From JAEYXS01 sp943367715 (GTDB lineage Bacteria > Verrucomicrobiota > Verrucomicrobiia > Limisphaerales > JAEYXS01), in assembly GCA_943367715.1 (NCBI GenBank), contig CALRJY020000002.1:1-64000 (forward strand): a stretch of DNA of 64,000 nt, given 5' to 3'. Position numbers and translations under genes: made by a program. Positions 42,806 through 50,183 of the stretch are shown one piece after another (the stretch's first letter is position 1; each line of letters opens with the position of its first letter). The notes under the pieces were generated by a model. It was not told the DNA's origin, made no database searches, and saw nothing but the letters and a program-made list of their open reading frames with translations.

Positions 42806-42835
42806 ACCTCGGCACTTGTACATAAGTGCCGAGGT
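42806..42835. repeat. Perfect 12-bp stem hairpin
   Basis: ACCTCGGCACTT pairs perfectly with AAGTGCCGAGGT around GTACAT, whose flanks extend the pairing by one T-A on the outside. No U-tract follows on either strand, so it is more likely an operator-like palindrome or isolated repeat than a terminator. Confidence 0.65.
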
Positions 42836-42988
42836 ATTCTACCCTTTCCCTCCTTTGGACCAAAGCAGCCAGCCAACGTCCACCGGAACCAACCACCGCC
42901 CTTTCAATCACACCCCTCCCTCATCACGCCTTCTAATTTGACGAAATTCCCCCGCCGCAATTAAGCTCACTTCATAGACAAGGTTGTC

Positions 42989-43219
42989 ATGACAGATCAT
43001 CTTAAAAAACTCTCGCCCATTTTTCTGATTCTCTTGCTGGTCCCGGAACACCTGATTTCTCGGAAACGGATTAGGAATAGTCGCGGCGGCTTTTTCTCCT
43101 CGCCGGAAAAAGGCCTGAAGTGGCTTAAAAAATCTGCCGGCTCTCCCCGCTCCACCAAGCGCATCACCACCACCGAGAAACAGATGGATGCAGCCTACAA
43201 AATATATCAACGCCTTTAG
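42989..43219 (+). CDS. Doubtful small basic protein (76 aa)
   Basis: A short hydrophobic stretch (IFLILLLVPEHLI) precedes a very basic, Ser-rich tail. No family is recognised and the support is only the open frame and its position before another small plus-strand gene. It could be spurious; an opposing minus frame covers the same bases. Confidence 0.25.
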   Translation: MTDHLKKLSPIFLILLLVPEHLISRKRIRNSRGGFFSSPEKGLKWLKKSAGSPRSTKRITTTEKQMDAAYKIYQRL

Positions 43220-43308
43220 CACCACTCAGCGCATGAAGGCCTACCTATTCGCCCAAGCTGCCTCTCCAACGGCCCATACCGTCAAGTGAGCTAATAATCG
43301 ATAGCCAG

Positions 43309-43614
43309 ATGATAACCTGTGAGAAATGCAAAGCGGAGTTCAGGGCCGATCACAACCAAGGATACCCTGGTCATGTTGATTCCCCCGGCGAACACGTGGC
43401 TTACGCCGTCCTTTTCAGCATCGTTGGGCTATTGTTATTAGGGATAGGGATCTTCGCTCTGCGCCGTATCATGTTCACCCTGGGTTTCTCGTGCTTGGCC
43501 GGCGCGTTGTTTTCTTTGGCTGCCGTACCAGGCGCACGAAAGCATTGCGAAGCAGCCGGTGGAGGCGTATGCCCCTCATGTGGTCAAAAGAACGAGGTGA
43601 AGTGGAACTCTTAA
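43309..43614 (+). CDS. Small zinc-ribbon membrane protein (101 aa)
   Basis: Cysteine pairs C4/C7 (CEKC) and C88/C91 (CPSC) frame two hydrophobic helices (YAVLFSIVGLLLLGIGIFAL at ~32-51 and FTLGFSCLAGALFSLAAVPG at ~56-75). The two Cys pairs could meet to form one zinc ribbon on the cytoplasmic side with a helical hairpin in the membrane. No named family is recognised. Confidence 0.65.
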   Translation: MITCEKCKAEFRADHNQGYPGHVDSPGEHVAYAVLFSIVGLLLLGIGIFALRRIMFTLGFSCLAGALFSLAAVPGARKHCEAAGGGVCPSCGQKNEVKWNS

Positions 43615-43615
43615 C

Positions 43616-43711
43616 ATGGCAAAAACCTCCCCTAATATGCTCGCTGTAATGTTTTCCTGGTTCTATATGACCTGTTTCGCTATTACCCGAAGGCCCGAAG
43701 AACGCAAGTGA
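43616..43711 (+). CDS. Putative 31-residue peptide
   Basis: This frame begins one base after the stop of the zinc-ribbon gene and ends at TGA 43709-43711. The product is hydrophobic in the middle (MLAVMFSWFYMTCFAI) and ends RRPEERK, a typical positive-inside tail for a single-span membrane peptide. The evidence is position and composition only. Confidence 0.3.
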   Translation: MAKTSPNMLAVMFSWFYMTCFAITRRPEERK

Positions 43712-43766
43712 TTGCTATGCTTGACCGCTCTATAACCGCAGGTCCCCCTCGAGGAGTATCGAGTCC

Positions 43767-44027
43767 ATGAAGGCCTTCTCCATAATCAGCGGCATCCTGC
43801 TCCTCCTCCTTGCCATCGGCGGCCTTGTCACCTGTGTCGAGGCTTTTGAATTTCTCCGGTTGATGCTGATTGACGGGGCCCCATTTTTCTTTGAACACGA
43901 CGGCCAGCAAACGCAGATTCCCGGTCGGCTTGTTGGCACCGTCATCATTCTCCTTCCCCTCATATTCGCCGCCGGCGGCATCTGGCTTCTCTATTCAGGA
44001 TTTGATCGGAAGCCGCTAAAGCCATGA
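43767..44027 (+). CDS. Small two-helix membrane protein (86 aa)
   Basis: Hydrophobic helices at ~4-24 and ~56-78 flank a short hydrophilic loop (LIDGAPFFFEHDGQQTQIPG). No family is recognised. It lies in a run of small plus-strand membrane proteins. Confidence 0.55.
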   Translation: MKAFSIISGILLLLLAIGGLVTCVEAFEFLRLMLIDGAPFFFEHDGQQTQIPGRLVGTVIILLPLIFAAGGIWLLYSGFDRKPLKP

Positions 44028-44088
44028 TCATTGGAGCTTCCCTCATGCCCGTTTCGGTGAGGCCTGGGAGCTGTGACGCAGCACGTGA

Positions 44089-44120
44089 CCCGTGCTGCCG
44101 GATTCCAGCCGGCAGTTGAG
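44089..44120. repeat. CTGCCGG-ATTCCAG-CCGGCAG repeat, copy 1
   Basis: The hairpin CTGCCGG/CCGGCAG with loop ATTCCAG is embedded in a shared 31-nt text beginning CCCGTG and ending GTTGAG. The second copy at 49261-49292 has one extra T near its end. It lies between genes ending at 44027 and starting at 44200. Confidence 0.75.
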
Positions 44121-44199
44121 CGCGTCCGACGAATCCAGCACTTCGCCAGCGTTGTCATCCTTGCCTGATTGACTGATTCGCGCTATAGCACCCTTACCC

Positions 44200-45525
44200 A
44201 TGCGTCATTTTATTCTGCTCTTTCTCGCCCTCGCCATTTCGGCGACCGCTCAGGTTGCCCCTTACGACCAACCGCTGCCCGTCGCGCCGCCTTACTATCG
44301 CGTGCGCTATGAAGCCTCCACCAATCCAGGCGAACTCGTGTATCCGGTGAATTACACGCTGTGGGTGCCGCCCGGCCTCAAGACCTTGCGCGGCGTGGTC
44401 GTCCATCAGCATGGCTGCGGTGAAGGCTCGTGCAAATCCGGCCAGACCGGCGCGTTCGATCTGCACTGGCAGGCCTTGGCCCAGAAACATGGTTGCGCCC
44501 TCCTGTCACCCACCTATGAGCAGCCCGACAAAGCCAACTGCCAGATGTGGTGCGACCCGCGCAACGGCTCCGCTGCCGCCTTCCAAAAATCTCTGGTCGA
44601 TCTGGGCGCGCAATCCGGTCACCCCGAACTCGCGAAGGTCCCTTGGGCTCTGTGGGGCCATAGCGGCGGCGGCCATTGGTCCGGCGGCATGGTGCTGCTC
44701 CATCCCGATCGCGTCGCCGCTGCTTGGCTCCGCTCCGGCGTGCCTCCCTTGACTCCGGCAACACCCAAACCGGATTACGCCATCACCGATGCCGTATGCC
44801 AGGTGCCCGTGATGTGCAATCTCGGCACCCAGGAAGGTGTCACCGTGAAAGAAGGACGCTTCGCTGGCGTGTGGAAAGGCGTGGAACCCTTCTTCCTCGC
44901 CCTCCGTGCCAAAGGCGCACTCATCGGCGTCTCTGCCGATCCCCTGACCTCACATGAGTGCGGCAATCAACGCTATCTCGCCATCCCCTGGCTCGATGCT
45001 TGTCTCACCGCCCGCCTGCCCGCCAAGGCCGGCGACCCGCTCAAGCCCATGCCCGCTGCGGATGCCTGGCTCGCTCCCCTCCACACGGGCGAGAAGGACA
45101 TCATCGCCCCCGTGGTCGCATCGAAGTTCTCCGGTGCCGTGGAAAAATCCGTGTGGCTGCCGAATCAAGCCGTCGCCAAAGCGTGGGCCCAATACGTGAA
45201 AGACACCGCCGTGACCGATGACACCCCGCCTCCTGCCCCCACCAATCTCAAGGTGAACGGCAACGAACTGTCCTGGGAATCCGCTGCCGATCTCGAAAGC
45301 GGCCTCGCCAGCTTCATCATCGAACGCGACGGTCAGTTCCTCGCCAACGTCCCTGAGAAAGGCAAAAACCCCTTCGGCCGTCCCATCTTTCAAAATCTCC
45401 AATACAGCGATACCCCCTCCCAACCACTCGTCCTTATGCGCTATACCGACACGCAGGCCCAGCCTGGCGTGAAGCATAAATATCGCATTATCGCCGTGAA
45501 CACCGTCGGCCTGAAATCGAAGTGA
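44200..45525 (+). CDS. Secreted alpha/beta hydrolase with C-terminal fibronectin-III-like domain (441 aa)
   Basis: The signal peptide (FILLFLALAISATAQ) precedes an alpha/beta hydrolase fold with VVVHQHGCGEG (~67-77) as oxyanion region, nucleophile motif GHSGG with Ser155, and HECGN near residue 250. Many Cys residues (CGEGSC, CQMWC) suggest disulfides. Residues ~345-441 form an FnIII-like domain (PPAPTNLKVNGNELSWES). It is probably an exported esterase or peptidase acting on polymer-bound groups; the exact substrate is unknown. Confidence 0.82.
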   Translation: MRHFILLFLALAISATAQVAPYDQPLPVAPPYYRVRYEASTNPGELVYPVNYTLWVPPGLKTLRGVVVHQHGCGEGSCKSGQTGAFDLHWQALAQKHGCALLSPTYEQPDKANCQMWCDPRNGSAAAFQKSLVDLGAQSGHPELAKVPWALWGHSGGGHWSGGMVLLHPDRVAAAWLRSGVPPLTPATPKPDYAITDAVCQVPVMCNLGTQEGVTVKEGRFAGVWKGVEPFFLALRAKGALIGVSADPLTSHECGNQRYLAIPWLDACLTARLPAKAGDPLKPMPAADAWLAPLHTGEKDIIAPVVASKFSGAVEKSVWLPNQAVAKAWAQYVKDTAVTDDTPPPAPTNLKVNGNELSWESAADLESGLASFIIERDGQFLANVPEKGKNPFGRPIFQNLQYSDTPSQPLVLMRYTDTQAQPGVKHKYRIIAVNTVGLKSK

Positions 45526-45579
45526 CCCAAATTCCCGGCTGCCTTCAGCACCCTTGAAATTGAGGCAGCCCGCTGATTG

Positions 45580-45612
45580 AAAAAAAATCCCGGCAATTTC
45601 AGATTGCCGGGA
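45580..45612 (-). terminator. Rho-independent terminator of the lipoprotein gene at 45660
   Basis: The 10-bp stem TCCCGGCAAT / ATTGCCGGGA (45588-45612, loop TTCAG) is followed on the minus strand by eight T residues. The hydrolase gene ends at 45525 on the plus strand, so the hairpin also separates convergent genes. Confidence 0.85.
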
Positions 45613-45659
45613 CTGTATTCAAACGCCGGTTAGAGCGTTCCGCGGATGGATGACTCATG

Positions 45660-45962
45660 TTAGTCAAACTTCCGGAAAGGATGCGGCGGCCGGGGCGGTG
45701 GCGGGGGCACTGGCACCCTGATCGTCGGCTCTACTACCACCGTGGTCCGGGCTGGCTGATGATTATGCCGCGGCTGGTAGCGATCACTGTAGTACACTCG
45801 GTAATGAGAGTGACTGTAAGGATGATAGCCGGTGCAGTGATGGCAATAGAACTGGTCACGGGGCGCAGTTCTCACTTCATGATGGGCGTGACTGGCGCAG
45901 CCCACGGTGAGCAGTGCCAGGACGCCACCGAGCATACTGAGCAATTTTATCGGTGTTTTCAT
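45660..45962 (-). CDS. Small lipoprotein with FYCHxC motif, tandem paralogue 1 (100 aa)
   Basis: The lipobox TVGC puts the lipidated Cys at 22. The motif FYCHHCTGYHPYSHSHYR (residues 38-55, Cys40 and Cys43 with many His and Tyr) is shared almost exactly with the next gene at 46093-46395, and could bind metal or heme-like ligands. A Pro-rich tail (VPVPPPPPRPPHPF) follows. No family is known to me. The start at 45962 gives the signal peptide; the longer frame runs through the spacer. A strong terminator follows. Confidence 0.75.
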   Translation of the reverse strand: MKTPIKLLSMLGGVLALLTVGCASHAHHEVRTAPRDQFYCHHCTGYHPYSHSHYRVYYSDRYQPRHNHQPARTTVVVEPTIRVPVPPPPPRPPHPFRKFD

Positions 45963-46092
45963 AAGTCGATTTTCTTTCTTTTTGCCGGAGAAATCCGGCT
46001 GCCTGCTGTCACGAACAGGACGTTGATGTTTTACGGGCGCGACTGGCAGTTCCGAGGGAACCACCGGTCCCGTTCATCCGCAGCCGGTGGCG

Positions 46093-46395
46093 TTAATCAG
46101 CCTGCCGGGGACGGATATCTTCCGCCGGCGGCCCCATCTGCGTGGAACGACCCGGCTGCGTGATCACTTTGATTCTTGAGAACGCGGCCGGATGGGCGCG
46201 CTGATAACGTGCATCTTCGTAATAGCGGTAATGTTCATGCTGGTACGGGTGGTACTCCTCGCACGAATGGCAGTAGAACTTTTCTCGCGGCGCATTTCGC
46301 GCCTCGTAACCACGATTGTCACTCGCGCAAGAGACCGCGAGCAGCGCCAGTCCGCCCGCAAGCACACTGAACACTTTGGTAGCTGGGGATTTCAT
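46093..46395 (-). CDS. Small lipoprotein with FYCHxC motif, tandem paralogue 2 (100 aa)
   Basis: The lipobox AVSC gives lipidated Cys23. FYCHSCEEYHPYQHEHYR (residues 40-57) is the same motif as in the downstream paralogue, with the flanking APRE and RYQ also conserved. The tails differ, so the motif is the conserved functional part. Both proteins are exactly 100 residues. The genes are separated by 130 nt and oriented the same way, consistent with a tandem duplication. Confidence 0.78.
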   Translation of the reverse strand: MKSPATKVFSVLAGGLALLAVSCASDNRGYEARNAPREKFYCHSCEEYHPYQHEHYRYYEDARYQRAHPAAFSRIKVITQPGRSTQMGPPAEDIRPRQAD

Positions 46396-46792
46396 AAGCC
46401 TGTTACTTTCGTTTTATTGGCTGGTTATGTGTCTACTCTGCATTCTGCATGAGGCCCCGGCTTAGGCTGGTTGAATTGCAACCCGCCAAGGCCGGAAAGA
46501 CACTTACCAGCCGGTTTCCACCTTAATCAGCTCAGACCGTGCCAAAGGGATCCCGTGGGGTGTTCGCCTCCCTTTGTCGGAAATCCCCCGAAAAAACCGT
46601 TAAATCACACCTATCACACTCCACATCAAGGAGATGCAGAATATGAAAGGAATCTCTTTTCTTTTGAAGCAACGGGGCTGATGGGACGTCTAATGTCTCG
46701 CTTGTAATTGGAAAAATGGCTTGCCAGCCGGAGGCTCGGGCGGGAAAAATGGCGGATAGCCCTTGGCAGCACCACGTAGCAGACGAAATATT
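46396..46792. other. About 400-nt leader upstream of the PPC protein gene, with a possible short leader peptide
   Basis: The divergent spacer contains AAGGAG at 46628-46633 followed 9 nt later by ATG 46643 and a 12-codon frame ending TGA 46679-46681 (MKGISFLLKQRG). This has the look of a leader peptide. GC-rich inverted segments (CCAGCCGG..., about 46722-46770) lie just before the gene. No known riboswitch was recognised. Confidence 0.35.
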
Positions 46793-49183
46793 ATGAAGAA
46801 GTCGTTGGCAATTTCTCTCAGCACCCTCGCCGGTGCCGGTTCGCTTTTCGCCGTATCCCCGGTACTGAACGGCACGTATCCCGCCGGTGGCCAGCGCGGC
46901 ACCGAACTGGAGGTGGAGTTCCGCGGCCAGCGACTGGAGGATTTCCAGCAGGTGCTGTTCTACTCCCCCGGGTTCGAGGTCACCAAGGTCAACTCCACCA
47001 ACGCCGGTGTGGTGAAAGCCATGGTGAAGGTCGCCCCCACCGTGATGCCCGGTGAGCATCAGATGCGTGTGCGCACCGCTTCCGGCATCTCTGAGTTGCG
47101 CACCTTCTATGTCAGCCCTTTCACCCAGGTTCAGGAAGTGGACAAGCCCGCGAACGACACCAAGGAAACCGCCCAGAAGATCACGGCCAATGTGACGATC
47201 AATGGCACCGTCAGCCGCGAGGATGAAGACTGGTTCGCTCTGGAAGCCAAGAAAGGTCAGCGCATCGGCGTGGAAGTGGAAGGCATTCGCCTCGGACGCG
47301 ATCTGTTCGACCCGATCATCACCATCACGAAAGCGGACGGCTCCAAGCTGGGGGCCGCAGATGATACCGCTCTGCTCCTGCAAGATCCCGCCCTGACGGT
47401 CATCGCTCCGGAAGACGGCACGTATTACATCCACATCCAGGAAGCTCCGTATGAGCGCAATCGCGATGCCATGTATCGCCTGCACGTCGGCAATTTCCCC
47501 CGCCCCATCGCGGTTTACCCCGCTGGTGGCAAGGCCGGTGAAAAGCTCGCCGTGAAATTCATCGGCGATGCCGCTGGTGATTTCACCCAGGAAGTGACCC
47601 TGCCAGGCGCGAAGGATCCGAAGTTCCCCGCGCTCGCCTTGCAGAACGGTTTGAATGCGCCTTCACCGAACTGGTTGCGCGTCTCGGATTTCCCGAACGT
47701 GCTGGAGTCCGAGCCGAACAATGAACGGGCAACCGCTTCCGGCACCGCCCAAGAAGCTCCCTTGGCCATGAACGGCATCATCGAGAAAAATGGCGATCAG
47801 GATTGGTTCCGCTTCACGGGCAAGAAAGGCCAGATCTGGGAGATCAACGTGTACGCGCTGGGCATTCGTTCCCCCTTGGATGCCGTGCTGAATGTTTATG
47901 ACAAGGACAGCCGCAGCCTCGCGAACAATGACGACTCCGGCAGTGCGGACAGCTACTTGCGCTTCACCGTTCCTGCCGATGGCGAATTCTTCGTGCGCGT
48001 GACGGATCATCTGGGTCGCGGCGGTCCGAACTTTGTCTATCGCGCGGAGATCGCGCCAGTGGAACAGACCCTGGCCTACAGCATCCCGGAAGTGAACCGT
48101 GATGACTCGCAAGGCCGCCAGTCCATGGTCGTGCCACGCGGCAACCGCTTCATGACCATGATGAGCATCAAGCGCAATAATTTCGGTGGCGAAGTGCAGT
48201 TCGATCCGAAGGGATTGCCTGCCGGCGTGAAGGTGGATGCGGATAACATCCCCGGCAACCTCACCAGCGTTCCAGTAGTGTTTGAAGCCGCGCCGGATGC
48301 GGCTGTGGGTTCTACGTTCGTAGACTTGCAAGGACGCCTCATCGAGAAGGACAAGGACGGCAAGCAGACGGACCGCACCATTCCCGGTGGTCTGGACCAG
48401 AAGTTGAATCTCGTGCTGGGCCGTCCGAACAACACCATCTATTACTCCACCTACGCCGACAAGCTGGTGGTGTCCGTCGCTGAAGAAGCCCCGTTCAAGA
48501 TCGATATCATCGAACCCAAAGTGCCGCTGGTGCGCGAAGGCAGCATGCAGTTGAAGATCGTGGCCACGCGCAAGGAAGGCTTCGATGACCCGATCACTAT
48601 CTACATGCCCTTCCGCCCGCCCGGCATGGGTGCGGATTCCAGCGCTACGATCGCGAAGGGCTCGAACAGCGTCACCTACACTATCAATGCCAATGGCGGC
48701 GCGGAAACCAAAGTCTGGCGCTTTCCCGTGTTGGCTTCGGCCACAGTCAAAGGCGCTCCCCTCTGGACCTCCTCCCAGATGGCGAAGCTCGAGATCGGGA
48801 TGCCCATGGTCGGCTTGAAATTCGATCTGGCCACCGCTGAACTCGGTCAGGATTCCAAAGTCGTTTGCAAGCTCGAGCAAAAACTGCCTTTCGAAGGCAA
48901 GGCCAAGCTCAAGCTGATGGGCCTGCCCAACAAGGTGACGACCGTGGATATCGAGATCACCAAGGACATGAGCGAGGCTGTCTTCCCCATCAAGGTGGAC
49001 GCGCAAAGCCCCGTTGGCATGCACCGCAACCTCTACTGCTCGCTGATCATCGAGAAGGATGGCGAACCCATCACCCATAACTTCGGCGCCCGTGGCAGCC
49101 TCCGCATTGCCGCTCCGGAAAAGAAAGTGGCCGAAGCCGCCGCTCCGGCGAAGACCGCCGCCGTGACCCCGGTGAAGAAATAA
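46793..49183 (+). CDS. Secreted PPC-domain (pre-peptidase C-terminal) protein (796 aa)
   Basis: The signal peptide ends ...GAGSLFA (~residue 20). An IPT/TIG-like beta-sandwich (~22-105) is followed by pre-peptidase C-terminal domains around residues 110-225 (PANDTKETAQKITANVTINGTVSREDEDWFALEAKKGQ) and 300-420 (ESEPNNERATASGTAQEAP ... GDQDWFRFTGKKGQIWEINVYA). More beta-sandwich segments and an Ala/Lys-rich tail complete it. Proteins of this layout in PVC bacteria are usually next to DUF1549/DUF1553 cytochrome-type genes, but none is adjacent here. The start at 46793 gives the signal peptide. Confidence 0.85.
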   Translation: MKKSLAISLSTLAGAGSLFAVSPVLNGTYPAGGQRGTELEVEFRGQRLEDFQQVLFYSPGFEVTKVNSTNAGVVKAMVKVAPTVMPGEHQMRVRTASGISELRTFYVSPFTQVQEVDKPANDTKETAQKITANVTINGTVSREDEDWFALEAKKGQRIGVEVEGIRLGRDLFDPIITITKADGSKLGAADDTALLLQDPALTVIAPEDGTYYIHIQEAPYERNRDAMYRLHVGNFPRPIAVYPAGGKAGEKLAVKFIGDAAGDFTQEVTLPGAKDPKFPALALQNGLNAPSPNWLRVSDFPNVLESEPNNERATASGTAQEAPLAMNGIIEKNGDQDWFRFTGKKGQIWEINVYALGIRSPLDAVLNVYDKDSRSLANNDDSGSADSYLRFTVPADGEFFVRVTDHLGRGGPNFVYRAEIAPVEQTLAYSIPEVNRDDSQGRQSMVVPRGNRFMTMMSIKRNNFGGEVQFDPKGLPAGVKVDADNIPGNLTSVPVVFEAAPDAAVGSTFVDLQGRLIEKDKDGKQTDRTIPGGLDQKLNLVLGRPNNTIYYSTYADKLVVSVAEEAPFKIDIIEPKVPLVREGSMQLKIVATRKEGFDDPITIYMPFRPPGMGADSSATIAKGSNSVTYTINANGGAETKVWRFPVLASATVKGAPLWTSSQMAKLEIGMPMVGLKFDLATAELGQDSKVVCKLEQKLPFEGKAKLKLMGLPNKVTTVDIEITKDMSEAVFPIKVDAQSPVGMHRNLYCSLIIEKDGEPITHNFGARGSLRIAAPEKKVAEAAAPAKTAAVTPVKK

Positions 49184-49203
49184 GCTGATTTCAATCCATC
49201 AGG

Positions 49204-49234
49204 AAGGACGCCCCACCTCGGGCGTCCTTTTTCT
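49204..49234 (+). terminator. Rho-independent terminator after the PPC protein gene
   Basis: AAGGACGCCC pairs with GGGCGTCCTT (10 bp, 6-nt loop) and is followed by TTTTTCTTTT. It lies 20 nt after the stop at 49183. Confidence 0.9.
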
Positions 49235-49260
49235 TTTCCAGAGATCGACGAAACACAAAC

Positions 49261-49292
49261 CCCGTGCTGCCGGATTCCAGCCGGCAGTTTGA
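49261..49292. repeat. CTGCCGG-ATTCCAG-CCGGCAG repeat, copy 2
   Basis: It is nearly identical over about 31 nt to the element at 44089-44120. It falls inside the longest open frame of the cupin gene, which argues that the frame begins downstream at 49372. Confidence 0.75.
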
Positions 49293-49371
49293 GACGTACG
49301 TCGCAGCACAAAACCATCCCTTCCTTTTTCATCTGGCAGAAACGCAAACCGGAGCTACGTTTCTTTACGTT

Positions 49372-49740
49372 ATGGATGTAAAGAATCTGGACGAAGTGCC
49401 CGCCTTCATCACGAAGGACGGCTCGGAAATACGCGAGTTGCTGGCCCACCGCAACAGCGCCATCCGTCTGCAAAGTCTCGCCGAGGCCCGCCTTCCGGTG
49501 AACGCCAGCACCCAGGAACACTACCATCTCAAGACCGAGGAGATCTATTACATCACCGCCGGCACCGGCGGGATGCGCATCGAAAACGAGACTCGCGAAG
49601 TGAATCCGGGTGATGCCATCGCGATTCCGCCCGGCTTGAAACACAAGATTTGGAACACCGGGAACACTACCCTCCATCTTCTCTGCTGCTGCGCTCCGCC
49701 CTACGAGCACGAGGACACCATCATCACTGAGTTCATTTAG
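49372..49740 (+). CDS. Cupin-domain protein (122 aa)
   Basis: This single-domain beta-barrel protein has the cupin motif 1 HYHLKTEEIYYITAGTGGMRIE (metal ligands His50, His52, Glu57) and motif 2 PGDAIAIPPGLKHKIWN (His91). It resembles small mannose-6-phosphate-isomerase-like or polyketide-type cupins; the reaction is unknown. The C-terminus carries a CCC run (LLCCCAPPYEHED). The start was set at 49372 since the upstream 36 codons are repeat-derived. It precedes a glutaredoxin gene by 20 nt. Confidence 0.82.
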   Translation: MDVKNLDEVPAFITKDGSEIRELLAHRNSAIRLQSLAEARLPVNASTQEHYHLKTEEIYYITAGTGGMRIENETREVNPGDAIAIPPGLKHKIWNTGNTTLHLLCCCAPPYEHEDTIITEFI

Positions 49741-49760
49741 TTCACCTTCATCACCTGCTT

Positions 49761-50024
49761 ATGTGGAAACCAACCAAAGTCCGTCTCTTCATCAAACCCT
49801 GGTGCGGCTGGTGTGATGAAGCCATCGAATGGCTGGAGGAACGCCATATCGAGTTCGAACAACTCGACGTCACCAGCGACGGCAAAGCCCAAAAGGAGAT
49901 GGTGGCATTGACCGGCCAGACCAAGGCTCCGTGCATTGATATTGATGGCGAGATCCTGGCCGACTTCGACGTCGGCCAGTTGGAAAAATTCTGGAACCGC
50001 TTGGCCAAGCAGCATCAGGGCTGA
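49761..50024 (+). CDS. Glutaredoxin family protein (87 aa)
   Basis: The order VRLFIKPWCGWCDEAIEWL (redox CxxC at Cys15/Cys18), then an FEQLDVT strand and TKAPCIDIDGEILADFDVGQLEKF, is that of small glutaredoxins, with the cis-Pro in KAP. The CGWC active site differs from the common CPYC/CPFC form. It is cytoplasmic and reduces disulfides or mixed glutathione/thiol adducts. It is probably co-transcribed with the cupin gene. Confidence 0.88.
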   Translation: MWKPTKVRLFIKPWCGWCDEAIEWLEERHIEFEQLDVTSDGKAQKEMVALTGQTKAPCIDIDGEILADFDVGQLEKFWNRLAKQHQG

Positions 50025-50183
50025 ACAGCCTTGTCTCTCAATAATATCAGTCGAACCCGAGTTTTCCGCTTGTCGAGCTGCGGGAGATTCGGCAAAGAAA
50101 GGAGCGTTCTCACGAACACGATGATGTCCCCTAAAGGAGGGTGCGTTGTAATCATCAAAAACGTACATCAATAAAACTGGGCC

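Larger units (their letters stand above)
42241..42988. other. About 750 nt without a supported gene
   Basis: The spacer contains a TTTGAACTTTGAACTTTG direct repeat (about 42293-42325), three related 15-mers at 42644-42729 and a perfect 12-bp hairpin at 42806-42835. The short minus frames here (42324-42521 and 42908-43225) have no recognisable features and no support. The region is the likely promoter area of the sulfatase set. Confidence 0.5.

Noticed and set aside
42908..43225. 105-codon minus frame
   Set aside because: No domain, and low-complexity composition; the spacer lacks signs of a minus-strand gene.
46471..46707. 78-codon plus frame in the leader of the PPC gene
   Set aside because: Pro/His-rich, without homologous look, and incompatible with the leader features there.
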